64,000 nucleotides of DNA, taken from the NCBI GenBank assembly GCA_034620365.1, contig JAQGEQ010000175.1, positions 2,232,001-2,296,000 on the forward strand, read 5' to 3'. The notes beneath the pieces are model-generated. The model ran no database searches and was not told where the DNA came from. It saw only the letters and a list, made by a program, of their open reading frames with translations. Both the position numbers and the translations under genes were made by a program. The stretch is from Pegea sp. RAD2-039 (taxonomy: Eukaryota > Chordata > Thaliacea > Salpida > Salpidae). Shown here one piece after another: positions 1-13,598 of the stretch (positions are counted from its first letter, which is position 1; every line of letters starts with the position of its first letter).

Positions 1-3000
1 GATATCATTATGTTGTACTATAGGTGAGCAATACTTCTTTTTTAGCAGAGCTATCTTAACTTTACTTTTCACTAATAAATTGATCTTGTTTATCTTAGGT
101 GTTTACACTGGAATAAATATATTTTTCAAAAATACTAAAGCAGTGAATGAACCTTTCAATTATGATTTGAATAATGGATTTATTGAAGATAAAACTAAGT
201 TTTGGGGAACTTATAGACCCCAAGTAAAGTATTTTTTAAAAGTTTAAAAAACATTTACTTTTATTATAGAGTCAAATTCATGATAGTTTTTATTAAAGTT
301 TTTTAGATGCATTTTATAATATCGTTTTGTTTGTTTATAAATTTTATTGTATAGTTTAAAGTATTTACAATAGTACTATTGTTATGATATTCATTTTTTA
401 TGAATATAATTGTATTAAATATGATAATAAAATTCATAATTATGTCTCAAGAACAAATAAAAATCTCTACTTTATCTCTTAAAAGACTATTCAGTATTCT
501 TTCTTTGATATCTGCTTGTTTAATCTCAACATTTTAAAAGATGTTTTATATATTCAATCAAAACAAACTTTAAGATAATTTTTACAGAAATATTTCTTTT
601 CTTTGTATAGGTTTATATGGGAATGAAAACTAAATCTAAAAGATCACTTGTAAGTGGTTTAATGTGGTTGAAGCAACATGTCAATTATGCTTCTAGAGAA
701 TTGTCTATTAAACATACTTGTGAACATGGTATGCTGATTTAGAAATATTTCTGAACAGTTTTATACGTTATATTGTTGCCAGTTATCTAACAGCTTAGTA
801 TAATGAATAATAGGTGTCATTTAAAATCTTCTATTTTTCTTATTTGATAAATTTGTTGCTGGTAAAAGCCATTAGTAAATCAACTTTTTATAAAATTAAA
901 ACTTTATAAAATTGTTTTTACTAATTATTACTTTTACTATTTATTTTTAATTATTTATAATTTTATTATTTTTTTTTTAATTTTGAGTATTTCAGTTATC
1001 ATATTCTAAAATGAAACTTAATTTAGGAGATCAATTGAAGAGATATGGGTGGTTATCTCATGATGGCACCAATTTTGGCATTCAAAGTATTGTTGATAAG
1101 GATTATGAGCTAAAAACTGAATTTGTAAAAACATTTGGTGGGTTACATGGTGGTGATTGGACCTGGAGAATATCTGGAAATCCTGTTAGTAAGCATCTGT
1201 AGATCTTACTTTATCAGATTCTATATTTATTATTTAACATTTGAGCAAATTTTCTAACTTTTATCTCGACATAGTGAAAAACTAATAATCTTTTTTGTTT
1301 AAAATTAAAAAAAATAATATTAAAAATCAAACTTGAGTAGATTTGAAAATATTTACAGATTTTTTTTTTCAGACTTCTCACAAGCCAGTTTATCTTTCCA
1401 TATTTTTCTACGTTGCTACAGATGGCCAAGGTGATATTCGACCCGTTTATAAAAAAATCAACAACGAAATGCAATTGGTTGAAATAAAAGGTTTGTTAAA
1501 TTGACCTTACAGTAGTCCAATGTACTTCAAGATTAATTAAATTAGTAGTTGATCTAATCAACATCCTGTTACTCCCAGGAACAACTGAAGAACTGGGATC
1601 ATTTACTATAAAATTACCTCGTGAAAGCACAGGAAAGCAGTGTAGATATCACACAGCCACATCAAAAGCTGAAGGATTACATAAAATTAATGATGCAATT
1701 TTGAGACGGATGCATAAATCTGAAGAAGGTGTATCTGGAGGTCGAAAAAAACCTTATTATTTTATCTCCCAAAACGACCAGCTGGGAGATCCACCCAGGT
1801 CTAATTCAGACATAATTTTTCACCAGGTGATTTAATTGTTTTTATTTAAGTGAATAATAACAGATCTTGAAGAACAAAAACTTATGAGTCGAATTTCAGG
1901 TTTCAATGGAGTTACCATTTGAAATTGAAATTGTTTTTGAAAGTGATAGTTTTACTGATCGAACTGAATTCTTATCTGGCTGGAAGTTTACTGAAAAGTT
2001 GAACAAATATAAGAAGGAATTTGACGAGAAGTTTGAAAACATGTAATAATTTCAATTTATTCCTTGGTTTTATTCAACAATATTTTATTTTATTATTTAT
2101 CATCTAATAAAAATATCAAATAAATTATTCATCTAACTTAATAATTTTTATTTTAGCTTCCCTTTAAAATCAAAAGGATATACAGAAGAAGAAATTACTT
2201 TTGCAAAGGCAGCTTTTAGTAATATGATTGGTGGAATTGGTCATTTTTATGGTCAATCGTTGGTGCAAAGTGAAGATTTAAAAAAACCAATACCTTATTG
2301 GCCAGCTGAACTACTGACAGCTGTACCTTCAAGATCTTTTTTTCCAAGAGGATTTTTATGGGATGAAGGTTTCTAATAAGTTTCTAAAGTTTGATTTGTA
2401 GCATATTTAATATTTTAGATTAAGATTTTTAAGAGAAATAAATATGAATTATTCAATTTATTTTCATTTAATATCCTCTACTCTCAGGCTTTCATCAAAT
2501 GTTGATTAGTAAATGGGATAAAAGATTAAGCATGGAGATAATCGAGCATTGGTTGAATATGATTAATCATGAAGGGTGGATTCCTCGGGAGCAAATACTA
2601 GGTGATGAGGCTCGCAGTAAAGTAATTGAAAAATGTTTTTTGTCTGAAATACTTCATTTAATACTCATGTAAGCTCTCACAGTGTAATTATTCACTAAAA
2701 ACTTTCATTTTAGGTTCCGGAGCAGTTTGTAGTGCAAAGAAACACCAACGCCAACCCCCCTACCTTATTTCTAGCGATTGAATCGATAGTGGACGGCTTA
2801 GACAAGACATCCTCTACTATATCTTCTACTAATGTGGATTTCTTGAGTAGAATATACCCTCGATTGAAGGTAAGCTTCATTTTGAAGGAAGAAGAAGCTT
2901 ATTTGGTTTTATAGGCTTGGTTTAATTGGTTCAACACAACCCAAGCTGGTCCAGTACCTTTTAGTTATCGTTGGCGCGGTAGAAACGCTGATACTGATGA

Positions 3001-3882
3001 AGAGCTTAATCCTAAGACCCTTACTTCTGGATTAGATGATTATCCAAGAGCCTCTCATCCTTCCAATGATGAAAGACACATTGATCTTCGTTGCTGGATT
3101 GCTCTTGGCTCTTCAACAATGAGCAAAATAGCAAAGATTTTAAATAAAAGTAAGTTGATGATCAGATGAAGTCATGATCAGATCATATAAGATCTTATTT
3201 AGATGATGATGAAAAAGCTTATCATGAAACACATCAGAGTCTCATTGATCCATCACTTCTCGACAAACTTCACTGGAACAAAGATCTGGGAGTATTTTCG
3301 GATTGGGGAAACCATTCTTCGAGAGTGCAGCTTCAAATGAAGAATTTCCGACCATCCCAACCAGGCCAGCCCCATGTCACTCGGGTTGTAAGGGTGACAC
3401 GAAGAGAACCAAAGTTGACATTTGTTGATACGTTCGGTTATGTCAGTTTATTTCCTCTGCTTCTTAAACAGCTCTCACCTCATTCCCACCGCCTCTTACA
3501 AATACTTCAAGATCTTCCACAAGAAGATCTATTGTGGACCAAATACGGATTGAGATCTCTATCTGCCCGAGACCCTTTTTATATGAAGCGGAATACTCAG
3601 CACGATCCTCCTTATTGGCGAGGACAAATTTGGATAAACATCAACTATTTAGCTGTCAGAGCATTACGGTACTACTCCAAACAAGAAGGACCTCATAGAC
3701 GACTTGCTGCTGAATTATATGCAAAACTTCGTGCAAATATTGTAAAGAATTTGTTTGATAATTACTCAAATAGTGGATTTTTATGGGAACAATATAACGA
3801 TGGGTCAGGCAAAGGACAAGGAACCCATCCGTTTACTGGCTGGTCAGCTCTAGTAGTTTTGATGATGGCTGAAGAGTATTAA
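1..3882 (+). CDS. MOGS: Mannosyl-oligosaccharide glucosidase (ER glucosidase I), 5' truncated by window edge
   Basis: Glycoside hydrolase family 63 enzyme that removes the outermost glucose from the N-glycan precursor in the ER. Exons: 1-23, 99-223, 611-728, 1027-1184, 1373-1490, 1579-1826, 1900-2042, 2157-2368, 2488-2621, 2714-2869, 2915-3149, 3203-3882. They join in phase into 782 residues. The visible start is hydrophobic and fits the end of the family's N-terminal membrane anchor. Family landmarks in order: [106 protein letters not shown], and a C-terminus ending MAEEY. The active-site region and C-terminus look intact, so the gene is probably functional. The start codon lies upstream of the window. 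A polyadenylation signal AATAAA occurs at 4019-4024. Confidence 0.96.
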
Positions 3883-5223
3883 TATCAACCAGAAATATGA
3901 TTACACTTTTTCAATACTGACTAAAAATCAAATTTCTTCAACTTAGTTCCAAGTTTACTGCTAATTTACACATTTGGTATCAATCGTAATTTTGTAAGAT
4001 GTTTTTAAAACTTTCAACAATAAAGGTTTTCTTATTTGCAAGTTTTTCAAAAAATCTTTGAAATATGTTGTTTGTAGATCTTTGAAATAATACTGCTGCA
4101 TTTTATAATAAAAACTGATTTTTTAGCTTCCTTTAATCATAACTTTTAGATTCAAATATTTTACTTCATATTAATTTCTGTGATAATCTTCCCCGCATAA
4201 GAGTCTATTAAACATAATTGTTTATTTAAAATTTATTTCTGAAAACACAGATGTCACTTGAAGCTAATTGAAGTTTACAACTATTCGAATTTCAAGTTAT
4301 ATCAACCAATATGTAAAGTTCTTCTTCAAATCTTATATTCTGCTTTTAGTTCAATCAAATCATATCTTAGTATCATCTGGACTTTTCTAACAAGCAACAA
4401 ATCTTTTTTTTTTAAATTGTCTTTTATTTTATTAGCGATTTCCGACTCAATCTCCTATAGAGTAATAAAACAACGGAGATATATAAATTGGAATCTAAAA
4501 CAAGTACCTAAGTTGAATGAAAGAAAGTATTAAAAAATGATTATTCAAAATAAAAAATAAAACAATTCAAATTCTAGTGGCTTAAATATAAAAACGTTCA
4601 AAATTTTACATAGTCATAAAAAGGGTGAATAAAAATACCGAAATAATTGGTGAGAATAAGCTAAATGATATGAAGAGGTAGGAGTTTAGAAATAAAATGA
4701 TTGTTGACATTTAATGAATAGAAAAAGTTAGATAAAAACACGATATTAGTAGAACCAATTTTATTATACAATAAATACATCAAGCACAATAATCGAAAAA
4801 AAAATTCTCCTATTCATAATAATTAGGCACTAAAATAAAGTTTAAGTTGAATTTTTGTTTAATTATAATAAAAGTAACAAAAATATTAAACCTATTAAAA
4901 GTTTTCTACAAAATTTTTTTTAAATTTACTATTTGTTTAAACATGGTTTCAAACAACGTATTACGACGACAAGTTTTAACGAAATTAACTAATAGAATTT
5001 AAAAGATTTATATAAAAGTAACCTCAACGAAAGGGTTAATATCAGATAGTTTATATACTAATTGAAGTAAAAGAAAATCGAATAATGAAGTCGACACACT
5101 GATGGCATTTTATTAATAGCCAACCAACAACATAACAGAAACTTGTTCGACTGAATCTCAACACTCAGCGAAATAAAAATAGAAAATTCCTTATTATTGA
5201 ATCAAGTGAGCAGGTTCCCAATA
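3883..5223. other. Convergent intergenic region between MOGS and the RBM33-like gene
   Basis: Holds the MOGS 3' UTR with AATAAA at 4019-4024 and the 3' flank of the minus-strand gene ending at 5224. An open frame of 91 codons at 4258-4533 has AT-biased composition and no recognisable motif, so I do not call it. Nothing else is seen. Confidence 0.7.
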
Positions 5224-8200
5224 CTAAGGACTGTTGCTCTTCTCAAGCAAAGACACGGTGATGTAAGAGCGATCCAAAAGATACCTTGTGAAGATCGATA
5301 AATGTTGAAAAGCAGAAAAAGCATCAATAAAAAGTTGAAAATATGACGTGGAAAAAATTTGTTTAAAAAAAGTTTGAAGAAGTTTTAAAAATGGAAAAAG
5401 AGAAGTTGAAAGGAAGTACCTGTTGTACTTTTCAGTAAACCTTTTTGCATCTGAAGATCTCTTAAAAGTCCCGACGGCACAACTTTCATGATCTTTATAC
5501 TTCAAAGACTACAAAATGAATTTCAAAGTTAACTGATAATAGAAGAGATAAAGTTGATGAGAAGTTTACTACCTCTGTAGGTCCAACAGCTTCAAAAAGC
5601 TTTAATAGAGTTTGAAGTTTCGTTGAAGATGGCAAGTTGGAAATTTTGACACTTTGATTCGACAATTTCTGTAAATTTCAATAAGATATGTTGAAGGTTT
5701 AAAAGTGTGAAGAAATATGCGAGTAAATTGAACATACCGCATTTGAAGAATTCACTTTTGCAGCATCTATAAAGTAAAAGTGATTTCAAGAAAGTATTGA
5801 GGTATATGAATCAGATTAAATACCTGCTAATCGAAACTTAGCTTTTTTAGCTAGATACTCTTTTCTTTTCAGCTGTTGTACTTCTATAAGTCTTTTATAA
5901 GTCCCATTTGCATCTTCGACGCTGCTCCAGATCTGATAGATTCAGTAAAAAGATGAGAGAAATTGCAAAGAAGTGATGAGGAAGTACCATTGCGTTCACT
6001 TCATCTTCGTTTTTATTTGTAGCGGATTTTTGATAAGGTGGAGGTTTGAGACGAGAAGTAGAAGCAGTTTTGAGTGTATCAGGAACACTTGCAAGCTTTT
6101 TGTCAAATCTATAATTTGTATATTCCTGAAGTGATTTTCTACTGTACGTTGAAAGAATTGGAAAATTTCCGAAAAAAAATAGCAATGAAAGAATTATTTA
6201 AATAAAAGATAAATAAATGAAAATAATTAATGAAAATCTTCCATCAACTAACTGCATACTTGATTTGATCTTTTTCCGCAAGTCCTACACCAGTCAAAGT
6301 GATAACACTGGATGCTGGTTTGATTCTAATCTCTGATGGATCCACTTCAACGTCCTTCTTGGAAGATTTAGAAGTCTCTACTTGATACACTTTCGAACTA
6401 TCTTTAACATCAGAAGCAATAGATGCAGCTGCAGGAATCGGGATATTGTTGCTGACCACAGGTAGAGTGACCGGAACTAAAGGATGCTTGTACTGAAGAG
6501 TTGGTGGCCGAAGAGCTTGAGCGATATTTGTGGGAAATATTTGAGGAGGTATATGGACTTTTGGTATCCCAATAGAATGAAGTTGATGAAGAAACTGTAG
6601 AGGTGGTGGGGGTCGGTTCAGTACTGCTGGTAAAATTCCAAGCGGTGGTAGGGCTGGTAATGACAGGTTAGATGGTACAGGAAGGTTTGGTGTTGGAACC
6701 ACTTGGTTGGTTGCTTTGTTGGATGGTAGATTTAATGATGGTTGATATGAGAGAGAGTTAGTAGCAGGAGTTGAAGTGAAAGTTTGAATCACGGAGTTTT
6801 TCGAGACATTTGTCTGCCGAAGTGTCTTTGAAGTTGGGATGTTTACTTTTCCTTTGAAATGAGGATTGATATGAATTGTTCGCGCTTTCACCGGTAACTC
6901 TGAAACCATTTTGAAGGAATTAGAAAATATCGATCAAAACTATTTGTGACTTGAAACCTGTTTTTCTGCTGGATTTCGAAGACTTGTTCGGCGATTTGGA
7001 ACGCCGACCATGAGATGAATATTTGCTTCGCTTTCTTGAATATCTACAAAACATCAAATTTTTAAGTTGAAATACTAAAAGTAGTTTCATAAAAATCAAG
7101 TTCTGAGTTGATTTATGAAAGATGAAAATCAAACCTTGATGAGTAGAGAGGAGACCTTGAACGAGACCTAGATCTTACTGAGGTACGTTTCTTTTGATCA
7201 CTCGTACGAAGAGGAGATGGGGATCTAGATGGAAAAGAAATCGTTGAAAACAATCTAAAAAACAAGTTTCTAGTAAAAACTAAAGTTCAGGACAAACAGT
7301 TTTTTTCTATTTTATATTTTAATAATAAAAGCAAATAAGTTTGTGAAAAAATGAAAAGTTCAGAATCGACAGTTCATGACAAATATTCGTTTGATAAAAC
7401 AACTCAGTCAAAAACACGACCTACGACTATTTAGTTCACAGAGTTAATTTGTAAGTTGAAGTTCACTTAAGGCGCTACTATACAATTTGAGAAGAATTAC
7501 AACATTTCCGGAAAATTTGATATAAAAATCACTTTTCTAATAAAGATATATTTGATAGTTTGCAAAAAAGTGTTTGTAAAAGTGAACAAATAAGATCAAG
7601 TTAAAAACCAAATCTTACTTGGATCTTTTCAAGGATTTTGAATGAATGTCCATCAACTTTTCAAATTGGATATTCTTTGTAATATCATTAGCTACAACTT
7701 GAGAAAATGAGTCAAAAATTGAAGGCACTGCCGAGGCCTTGGTAGACATTAGAGTAGGAATAGGATTGCCAGCTTGTGATGTTGCAACAACTGATGTAGA
7801 TATCTCAAAACTCTTGTTGTAATCCCTATTTGTATTGGTCAAAACAGGGATAATTTCACCAGTCTTTGTTCCACTATCACTTAAAACGTTTCTAGCTGGT
7901 TTAATTGATGCTGTTGGGTACAATAAATGTTGTGGGTGTACTATGGATGGTTTCCGTGGCATACTAAGGCTTTTAATCATTTGATGATCTTGATTAGGCA
8001 TTGGAAAGTTGGTGGTTATACGAGGAAAAGCGGGAGGGGCTCCTAAGATGCTATTTGAATCATTCCAACTTGAAGGGACAAGATTCGAAGGTGGAAAAAT
8101 ATTTATCCGCCCCATTCGAGGGTTTTGGTGGAAGAAATTCTGGGTAGATTTCCGATTCAGAAAGTCTGAAAACAACGAAACAGGATAGATTAAAAGAAAC

Positions 8201-9657
8201 AAGGGAGCGATTGAGGAGTTTAAGAATATTTATTTTTATTTAAATACTACTTTGTTGTTTTAATAAAAAAAAAAATTTTTTATCATTGATTTAAGCTTGA
8301 TAGTATAAGCTTCTTACTATTTGAATTGTATGTATTATATTTCTCTTTAAGGCCCTTTTTCAACCATTTCCCTTTACCACTCTTTCTATCGCGTTCATTT
8401 TTGCTGAATGAATCAATCCGTTTCTGATCTTCCTTAGTAATTTCTAGAGTGTCTGGGATATCAGGCCTTGAGGAGGTATCATTTGATCTAAATCATAAAA
8501 ATAAAACTAATAATTTCAAAAAAGATAAATAAAATCATTTAGATGAGATCAAACCTATTTAAGAAAGAATTAAAAACTTTAAATTATATTTCATTTTAAG
8601 CCCTACAAGATACACAAAAATGATTATTTAATACAATTGAAATTAGATAAATAAAAAGAAGTTTTTACCTAAAATTTGTATCTTTTCTTTCAGAGTGAAA
8701 TCTGTCTCCTCGTTTTACTGAGCCACTATCACTTTCTCTGTCATCAATATCTATAAAATATTAAAAATAAACTAAATTAAAAATGTGAAGGATATTCATG
8801 ATAATACTTTTAAAGGTATAAAATTATTTTCTAACATTTTATCAAAATTGTTCAAATTAAATGCTTATCATTTTAAAAACAGTTGCCCAAATAAAACTGT
8901 AAAATTAAAACCTCATCAAAAATCAATTTAAAGTTTTATATTCATCAAAATAACAACAAGGAAATGTAAATACCGTCTAACTCATCTTCAGGATTTGAAC
9001 TTTTTATCCTAAAATCATTCACTTTCTCTTCTACTTTATTTTCTTGTTTAGATTGATCATCAATCTTAATAATTAATTGACTCTTTTAATTAATTATACT
9101 TTTAAATATTGCACTAATACACAATTTTAAAAATCATAAAAAACATAACTAATAGAAGTTAAATATAAATTAGTAAAATTATATTAAATGATAAAATCTA
9201 TTAACCTGTTGGTCCTTGGATACATCTAGTTGAACCTCCTCAAGTTTTTCATTATTAGGTTCACTTGTTTCATTGGAATCATTAACTTTATTTAAGGTAT
9301 CATCGAACTTTGTTGTAGAACTACCAGAATATTTTCTTTTATTTGAATCTATATCACATTCAGTAGGATAGCTATCATCTTCATCGCTACTATAAAGCAA
9401 CTTATCTTCATCTAGGTCATCAGTTCCATCTAAAGTCTTATAACAAAAATATAGTAATAAGGTATGGAAATAGCAATTAAAGTCTAATAATTAACTAAAA
9501 GTATCTTATCAAAAAAACAATAAATATTGTCTTTGAAAAAAACAAATTTATACTGATACTTAATAATTTTTTTTAAATAAGTAAAAAAATAAAATACCAT
9601 TCCCTCATTTCCATTCAACAATCTTTCATCATCATCATTTAATAATTTAAACGACAT
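5224..9657 (-). CDS. RS- and proline-rich nuclear protein with C-terminal RRM-like domain (RBM33-like)
   Basis: Exons on the minus strand, 5' to 3': 9657-9598, 9436-9206, 9064-8974, 8750-8669, 8487-8318, 8165-7619, 7224-7135, 7043-6958, 6899-6260, 6141-5988, 5932-5824, 5766-5738, 5668-5573, 5508-5420, 5284-5224. All phases agree, giving 844 residues. Order along the protein: acidic start (DDLDEDKLLYSSDEDD), charged linker, long Ser/Pro-rich segment, short arginine-serine tract (SVRSRSRSRSPL), a second basic/serine block, a proline-rich region with RPPPPLQFL, then a degenerate RNA-recognition fold (SVKISNLPSSTKLQTLL, then CAVGTFKRSSDAKRF, then DRSYITVSLLEK) at the extreme C-terminus. Acidic N-terminus plus proline-rich middle plus terminal RRM is the layout I associate with RBM33, an RNA-binding nuclear-export factor. 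The RS tract is less typical of it. The gene is secure; the family name is tentative. It diverges from RPL32. Confidence 0.8.
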
Positions 9658-11519
9658 TTGAAATGTTAATATAAAGATATCACAAACTCTACTTTCTGAA
9701 ATAAAAGTATAAAATACTTATAAATTTGAGGGAATAATTTTCTACAGCTTAATTAATAAAACTAGTTTAAAAAAAGTATTAAGAATAAAGAGAAATAAAT
9801 GGGAAATACGTATTATAAATAAATCAGGTTTATTTTTTTTAATAAAATGAGATTAAATATATTTTTTTAAATCCAAATTTCTTAATTATAATTAAAAATA
9901 ATTTAAAATATACTTAAATAAACACCTACAATAAATGTATATTTATAATATGCAAAACTGAAATTAAATGCACACTATATTAAACTGTGAAAAATCTTAT
10001 TATGAAATTCAACTTTTAAAAATATCAGTTTTAAAATTTAAATTATTTTTGAAATGTAAAAAAATACTTACAATAATAAATTTTATTTTAATTTTTGAAT
10101 TCAATTATTAAAATATTTTAATAATTTTATTGTTATTTAAATACTTCTACTATTTAATTATTATAAAATAATTGAACAAAAATAAGTTAAAGAAATAATC
10201 AAAATATAAAATTATAAAAAGTGTCAAACTGTTATACCTTAAAGTAAAACGAATCAACAGCTAATTTAGATTAACAGATTTATTATTAGAATAATTTACA
10301 TTAAATTATTTATGAATAAATATATAAAACAATTTTTAACAGAATATTGTTAAACTAATTTGAAATAATTTAAAAAATAAATCAACAATTTATATAGTAT
10401 AAATTTAAAATATTTTTCAATCATAGTTAACTAAATAGTATTTTCTTTTTCATATTTATTTCACAATTTTCATGTTAAAAATAAGATATTATGTAACTAA
10501 AATAAAAAACACTGAACAAAAAAATTTAAATAACTTTCCTCTGAAATTATTTTATTATTAGCTTATTTAAGTAAATTAAATTTCAGTTTACTCAAACAAT
10601 TTAAGCACTAAAAAAATAATCTCACATCATAAAAAACAGTTTTAAATATATTCTCTGGCCTTAATAGAAGTCTCGGTCAACAGCGAAGTACTAACTACGA
10701 GCCCTGAAAGGAATTGCTTACAAGAGATAATAATACATTTTGTCTGGGCGAAAACTTACATAAATAAAATTTGCTTAAAAATATGCAGAAAAACATTTTT
10801 AATCTTAATTGAACCATATAAATAAAAGTACAAAAAAATATTAAATAAATTTTTAGAAGCTTTTAGCATCAAACAGTTCTTATAAAGTAGTAATCTTTAA
10901 AGATTTAATACATACATGCGGTGAAACTTCACAATCTGTCCCCCTCCCTCTGATTAAAGTTGATAACAGTTGTAACAAAGGTTTTCAAGGCATAAGTTAA
11001 AAATACAGTTGCAAACAAATATTTTGTTTAAGCTCTTTAAGGATGTAAGGGCTAGCCGACTTTAAAATTGCAATAAAACTAAGTTGTGGACGTACCTGTT
11101 TTTTGTTATATAGGCACTACATTAAGTAAAGATTAACAACTTCTTAGCAAAAAAAGAAAATCAGTTAGTTGGAGTATACTAGATTTTATAAAAGTTGATT
11201 CTTTTTAATTGCTAAAAAAGTATTAGGTAAAGAATGTGATTTTTCTATTGTGGGCTAACTGGTATCGTTTAAACGTGGTTTTCACGGTCAGCTGAAAAAT
11301 TGCGACTGTGCTTCATTTTATTGTTATATTTCTTTATCATGTGTTGACTAAAAACTAGCTTGTTTCCTAAACTTTCTTCAAAAAACTTGCTAATGATAAA
11401 GATTGGCTGTAAATAAATTGTTTCATTAAAAATATATGTGTAAATTATGTAGATACAAAATGCAAGTTTTTAAGTAACTCAGGGTTTCTTTTCAGTTCCT
11501 GTGATACATTTGAAATGTA

Positions 11520-11690
11520 AGACAGTAAAGTATTTTACCCCTGACGTTAATGTGTTTGATGTAACTATTGTATGAACAACTGTCATTCGGTCACAGGCAC
11601 GTTGGTAGATAGTGCGTATCGTTAATATATTTATCGTTGTGTTAGTTGCCTTATTTATTTGAATAAAACTCTATATAAAGAGTTATTTTT
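11520..11690 (+). repeat. Left copy of an LTR-like diverged direct repeat
   Basis: Aligns in the same orientation with 12455-12627. Shared blocks in the same order are GTAAAGTATTTT, then GT(C/T)ATTCG..CAC, then (T/C)TTATCGTTG..GTTAGTTGCC, then a tail ending in (T)ATAAAGAGT. The tail contains AATAAA at about 11,663, as expected of a retroelement LTR. Identity is only moderate, so the pair is old or the two are independent insertions. No TG...CA ends or target duplication could be fixed. Confidence 0.4.
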
Positions 11691-12079
11691 ATTACATATG
11701 TTAGCTAACTAAATTAAACAAAAAAACAAATTAAGAAAGATTATTAACAACAAAAGTATATAATAAATGATTTATCAGAATATCAATTACTTTCCACTGT
11801 AAAAAAAATATACAAAATTTAGGCTCTAATAATAATTTACAATGATTTTAATTCATTTACAAAATTACTAGAAGCAACAGGTTGTATATCACAAGAGATA
11901 ATATTTTTTTTTCTGACAAACTTCAATTGTTTATTTAACTCTAATTTTATCTGGATAACTATTCATAGCAGTTTAATTGCTAAACCAGTTTATCAAAATT
12001 ATATTTTAAATCTAAATATTAAATAAAACTAATAACCAATATAATGACAAGCTAGATTGAAGATTGAACTGCTGGAGGC

Positions 12080-12454
12080 TAACTCGATGTACGCGCGAAT
12101 CCGCTATCCCGATGACAGAGAATCCATCGTTTCTTTGACGAAGCTAGCTAGATAACCAAATACTGAAGAACAGGAATTTGACGTTCATTCAGGACAGTGT
12201 AATAAAGATGATAGCCCCGGCGGGTTTAACCAATGAGGAATCCTGGTGACAACATCATGACGAGAGAGGAAGAAGATGAAGAGAGGGGCGAATCTAGGGT
12301 GCAGGTTTCCAATAACGAAATGACGAAGAGCTTTGATGATTCGAGAACCAGGAGTGGTAACGTTACCTTGAAGAGCGGGAGAAACGGCGGCGTGTAGGTT
12401 TGGCGGTTCACTAGATGATTTAAAACCTTTGAAGCGCTACGGGAGAATAAGGTC
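12080..12454 (+). other. GC-richer unique segment between the two LTR-like repeats
   Basis: Base composition rises sharply relative to flanking DNA. On the plus strand an open frame of about 47 codons starts at 12256 (MTREEEDEERGESRVQ...) and stops just before the right repeat. It is charged and low in complexity. It could be a decayed gag-like leader of a short non-autonomous element, but no retroelement domain is recognisable. The minus-strand frame at 12226-12411 is its antisense shadow. Confidence 0.3.
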
Positions 12455-12627
12455 TAACGGTAAAGTATTTTGCCATTGGCGCAAATATGTTATTCGTCAC
12501 TCCCTTATATACCTGGGTTATTTGAAAATATGCGGTGTTGTGGTAGAATGTATTGTTATTATACTTATCGTTGCTGTTAGTTGCCTTAATAGTTTGATTA
12601 AAGCTTTACATAAAGAGTCATTACACT
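12455..12627 (+). repeat. Right copy of the LTR-like diverged direct repeat
   Basis: Direct-orientation partner of 11520-11690, about 935 bp downstream. It shares GTAAAGTATTTTGCC, ATTCGTCAC, CTTATCGTTGCTGTTAGTTGCC and a final ACATAAAGAGTCA. The geometry of about 170-bp repeats flanking under 1 kb would suit a small non-autonomous LTR element (TRIM type). Confidence 0.4.
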
Positions 12628-13567
12628 GATTTCAAAAAGAAATGATTTTTTTATTTTGCTAAAAGTATTTGTCAAAAGAATCTAATAAGACGATTTAATT
12701 GATTTAAAAGAAAAAAAATAAAGATCCTAAAGCGTATTTGAATAGAAAAGATTTTTCAAACAATTTTTTAAATCACAGTTTTATCAATTAATTTATAAAT
12801 TAATTTATATTTATGGATATTAAACTTCTTTAAAACAACTTAGTTTTCAAAAATATTTTATTTTCCGTTTCTGCTGCTTCTCGAAATGATTATTTAAGAA
12901 TCATTTTTTTGAATGTACAATAATTACAAATTAATTGATAATCAGAATAAGATTACTTATTTAGAAAAATTAAAAAAAAAATTTGGTTTTACAAAATACA
13001 ATTCTAGGATTTGTAATATAAAATAGAATTATTTTTATTAGCAGTTAATACTTTTAAAAAATTTTAACTTTTAGCTCATCAATTATTTTAGTCTAAAACT
13101 TATAATTTAAATCATATTAAAGTTAGTTGAGAAAAAATTGATATTCTGTTTCTTCCATTAAAAAAAAAACTTAAATGAAAATGAATGACTTAAATCAAAA
13201 CTTAAAGATTCAAATGAAAATCAGATTTAGTTAATCAAAATTAAAACATAAAGATAGTTTGTAAAAACTATGTCGACAGAAAATTCAATATTTCTTGATA
13301 TAGTTTAGAAAATTTACTAATAATAGTGAAATCAACTAACGTTTAATAAATCAGTTATAGTATTAAAGTTTTTTAAAATTTTGTGATTGCATATTTTCGA
13401 ATATGAATTAAAGCAATCAAGTATTAATCCAAGAACTATCTAAATCGGCCAATTTAAGAATTAAGTAGTTAGCTGAATTGATTAAAATACTTCTAGGTAG
13501 ATTTTTTAAAAAATTAAAAAATATATTTGGAAACTCTAAACTGTAGTTTCAACTCAGGCCATCATTA

Positions 13568-13598
13568 CCTCCTTTTGCTTTCGTGTTACTATACAGAG
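13568..13598 (+). promoter_or_regulatory. RPL32 5' leader exon with TOP-like pyrimidine tract
   Basis: A pyrimidine-rich tract (CCTCCTTTTGCTTTCG, 13568-13583) resembles the 5' terminal oligopyrimidine start of ribosomal protein mRNAs, which ties their translation to growth signalling. It is followed by a donor (CAGAG/GTTAGT, junction 13598/13599). The matching acceptor is TCTAATCAG ending at 14401, leaving a short second leader piece before the ATG at 14420. This implies an 803-nt leader intron. The transcription start is inferred from the TOP motif only. Confidence 0.55.

Larger units (their letters stand above)
9658..13567. other. Long AT-rich intergenic region with repeat remnants
   Basis: Most of this stretch is 75-85% A+T by eye, with poly-A and poly-T runs and no splice-compatible coding. 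Exceptions are a less AT-rich patch at about 12,080-12,560 and the diverged direct repeats listed separately. A sequence near 10,670-10,705 weakly resembles the 3' tail of the SINE at 44.8 kb. Any upstream control elements of the divergent RBM33-like and RPL32 genes would lie here, but I see no clear ones. Confidence 0.6.

Noticed and set aside
3325..3882. Long uninterrupted frame that could be read as a separate gene
   Set aside because: It is the last coding exon of MOGS. The reading frame continues upstream through the acceptor at 3,202 and matches the C-terminal GH63 region.
12226..12411. Minus-strand frame with a serine-rich stretch (SSSSSSL)
   Set aside because: It is the antisense of a GAAGAAGAT-type purine-rich stretch on the plus strand, inside the LTR-like repeat interval.
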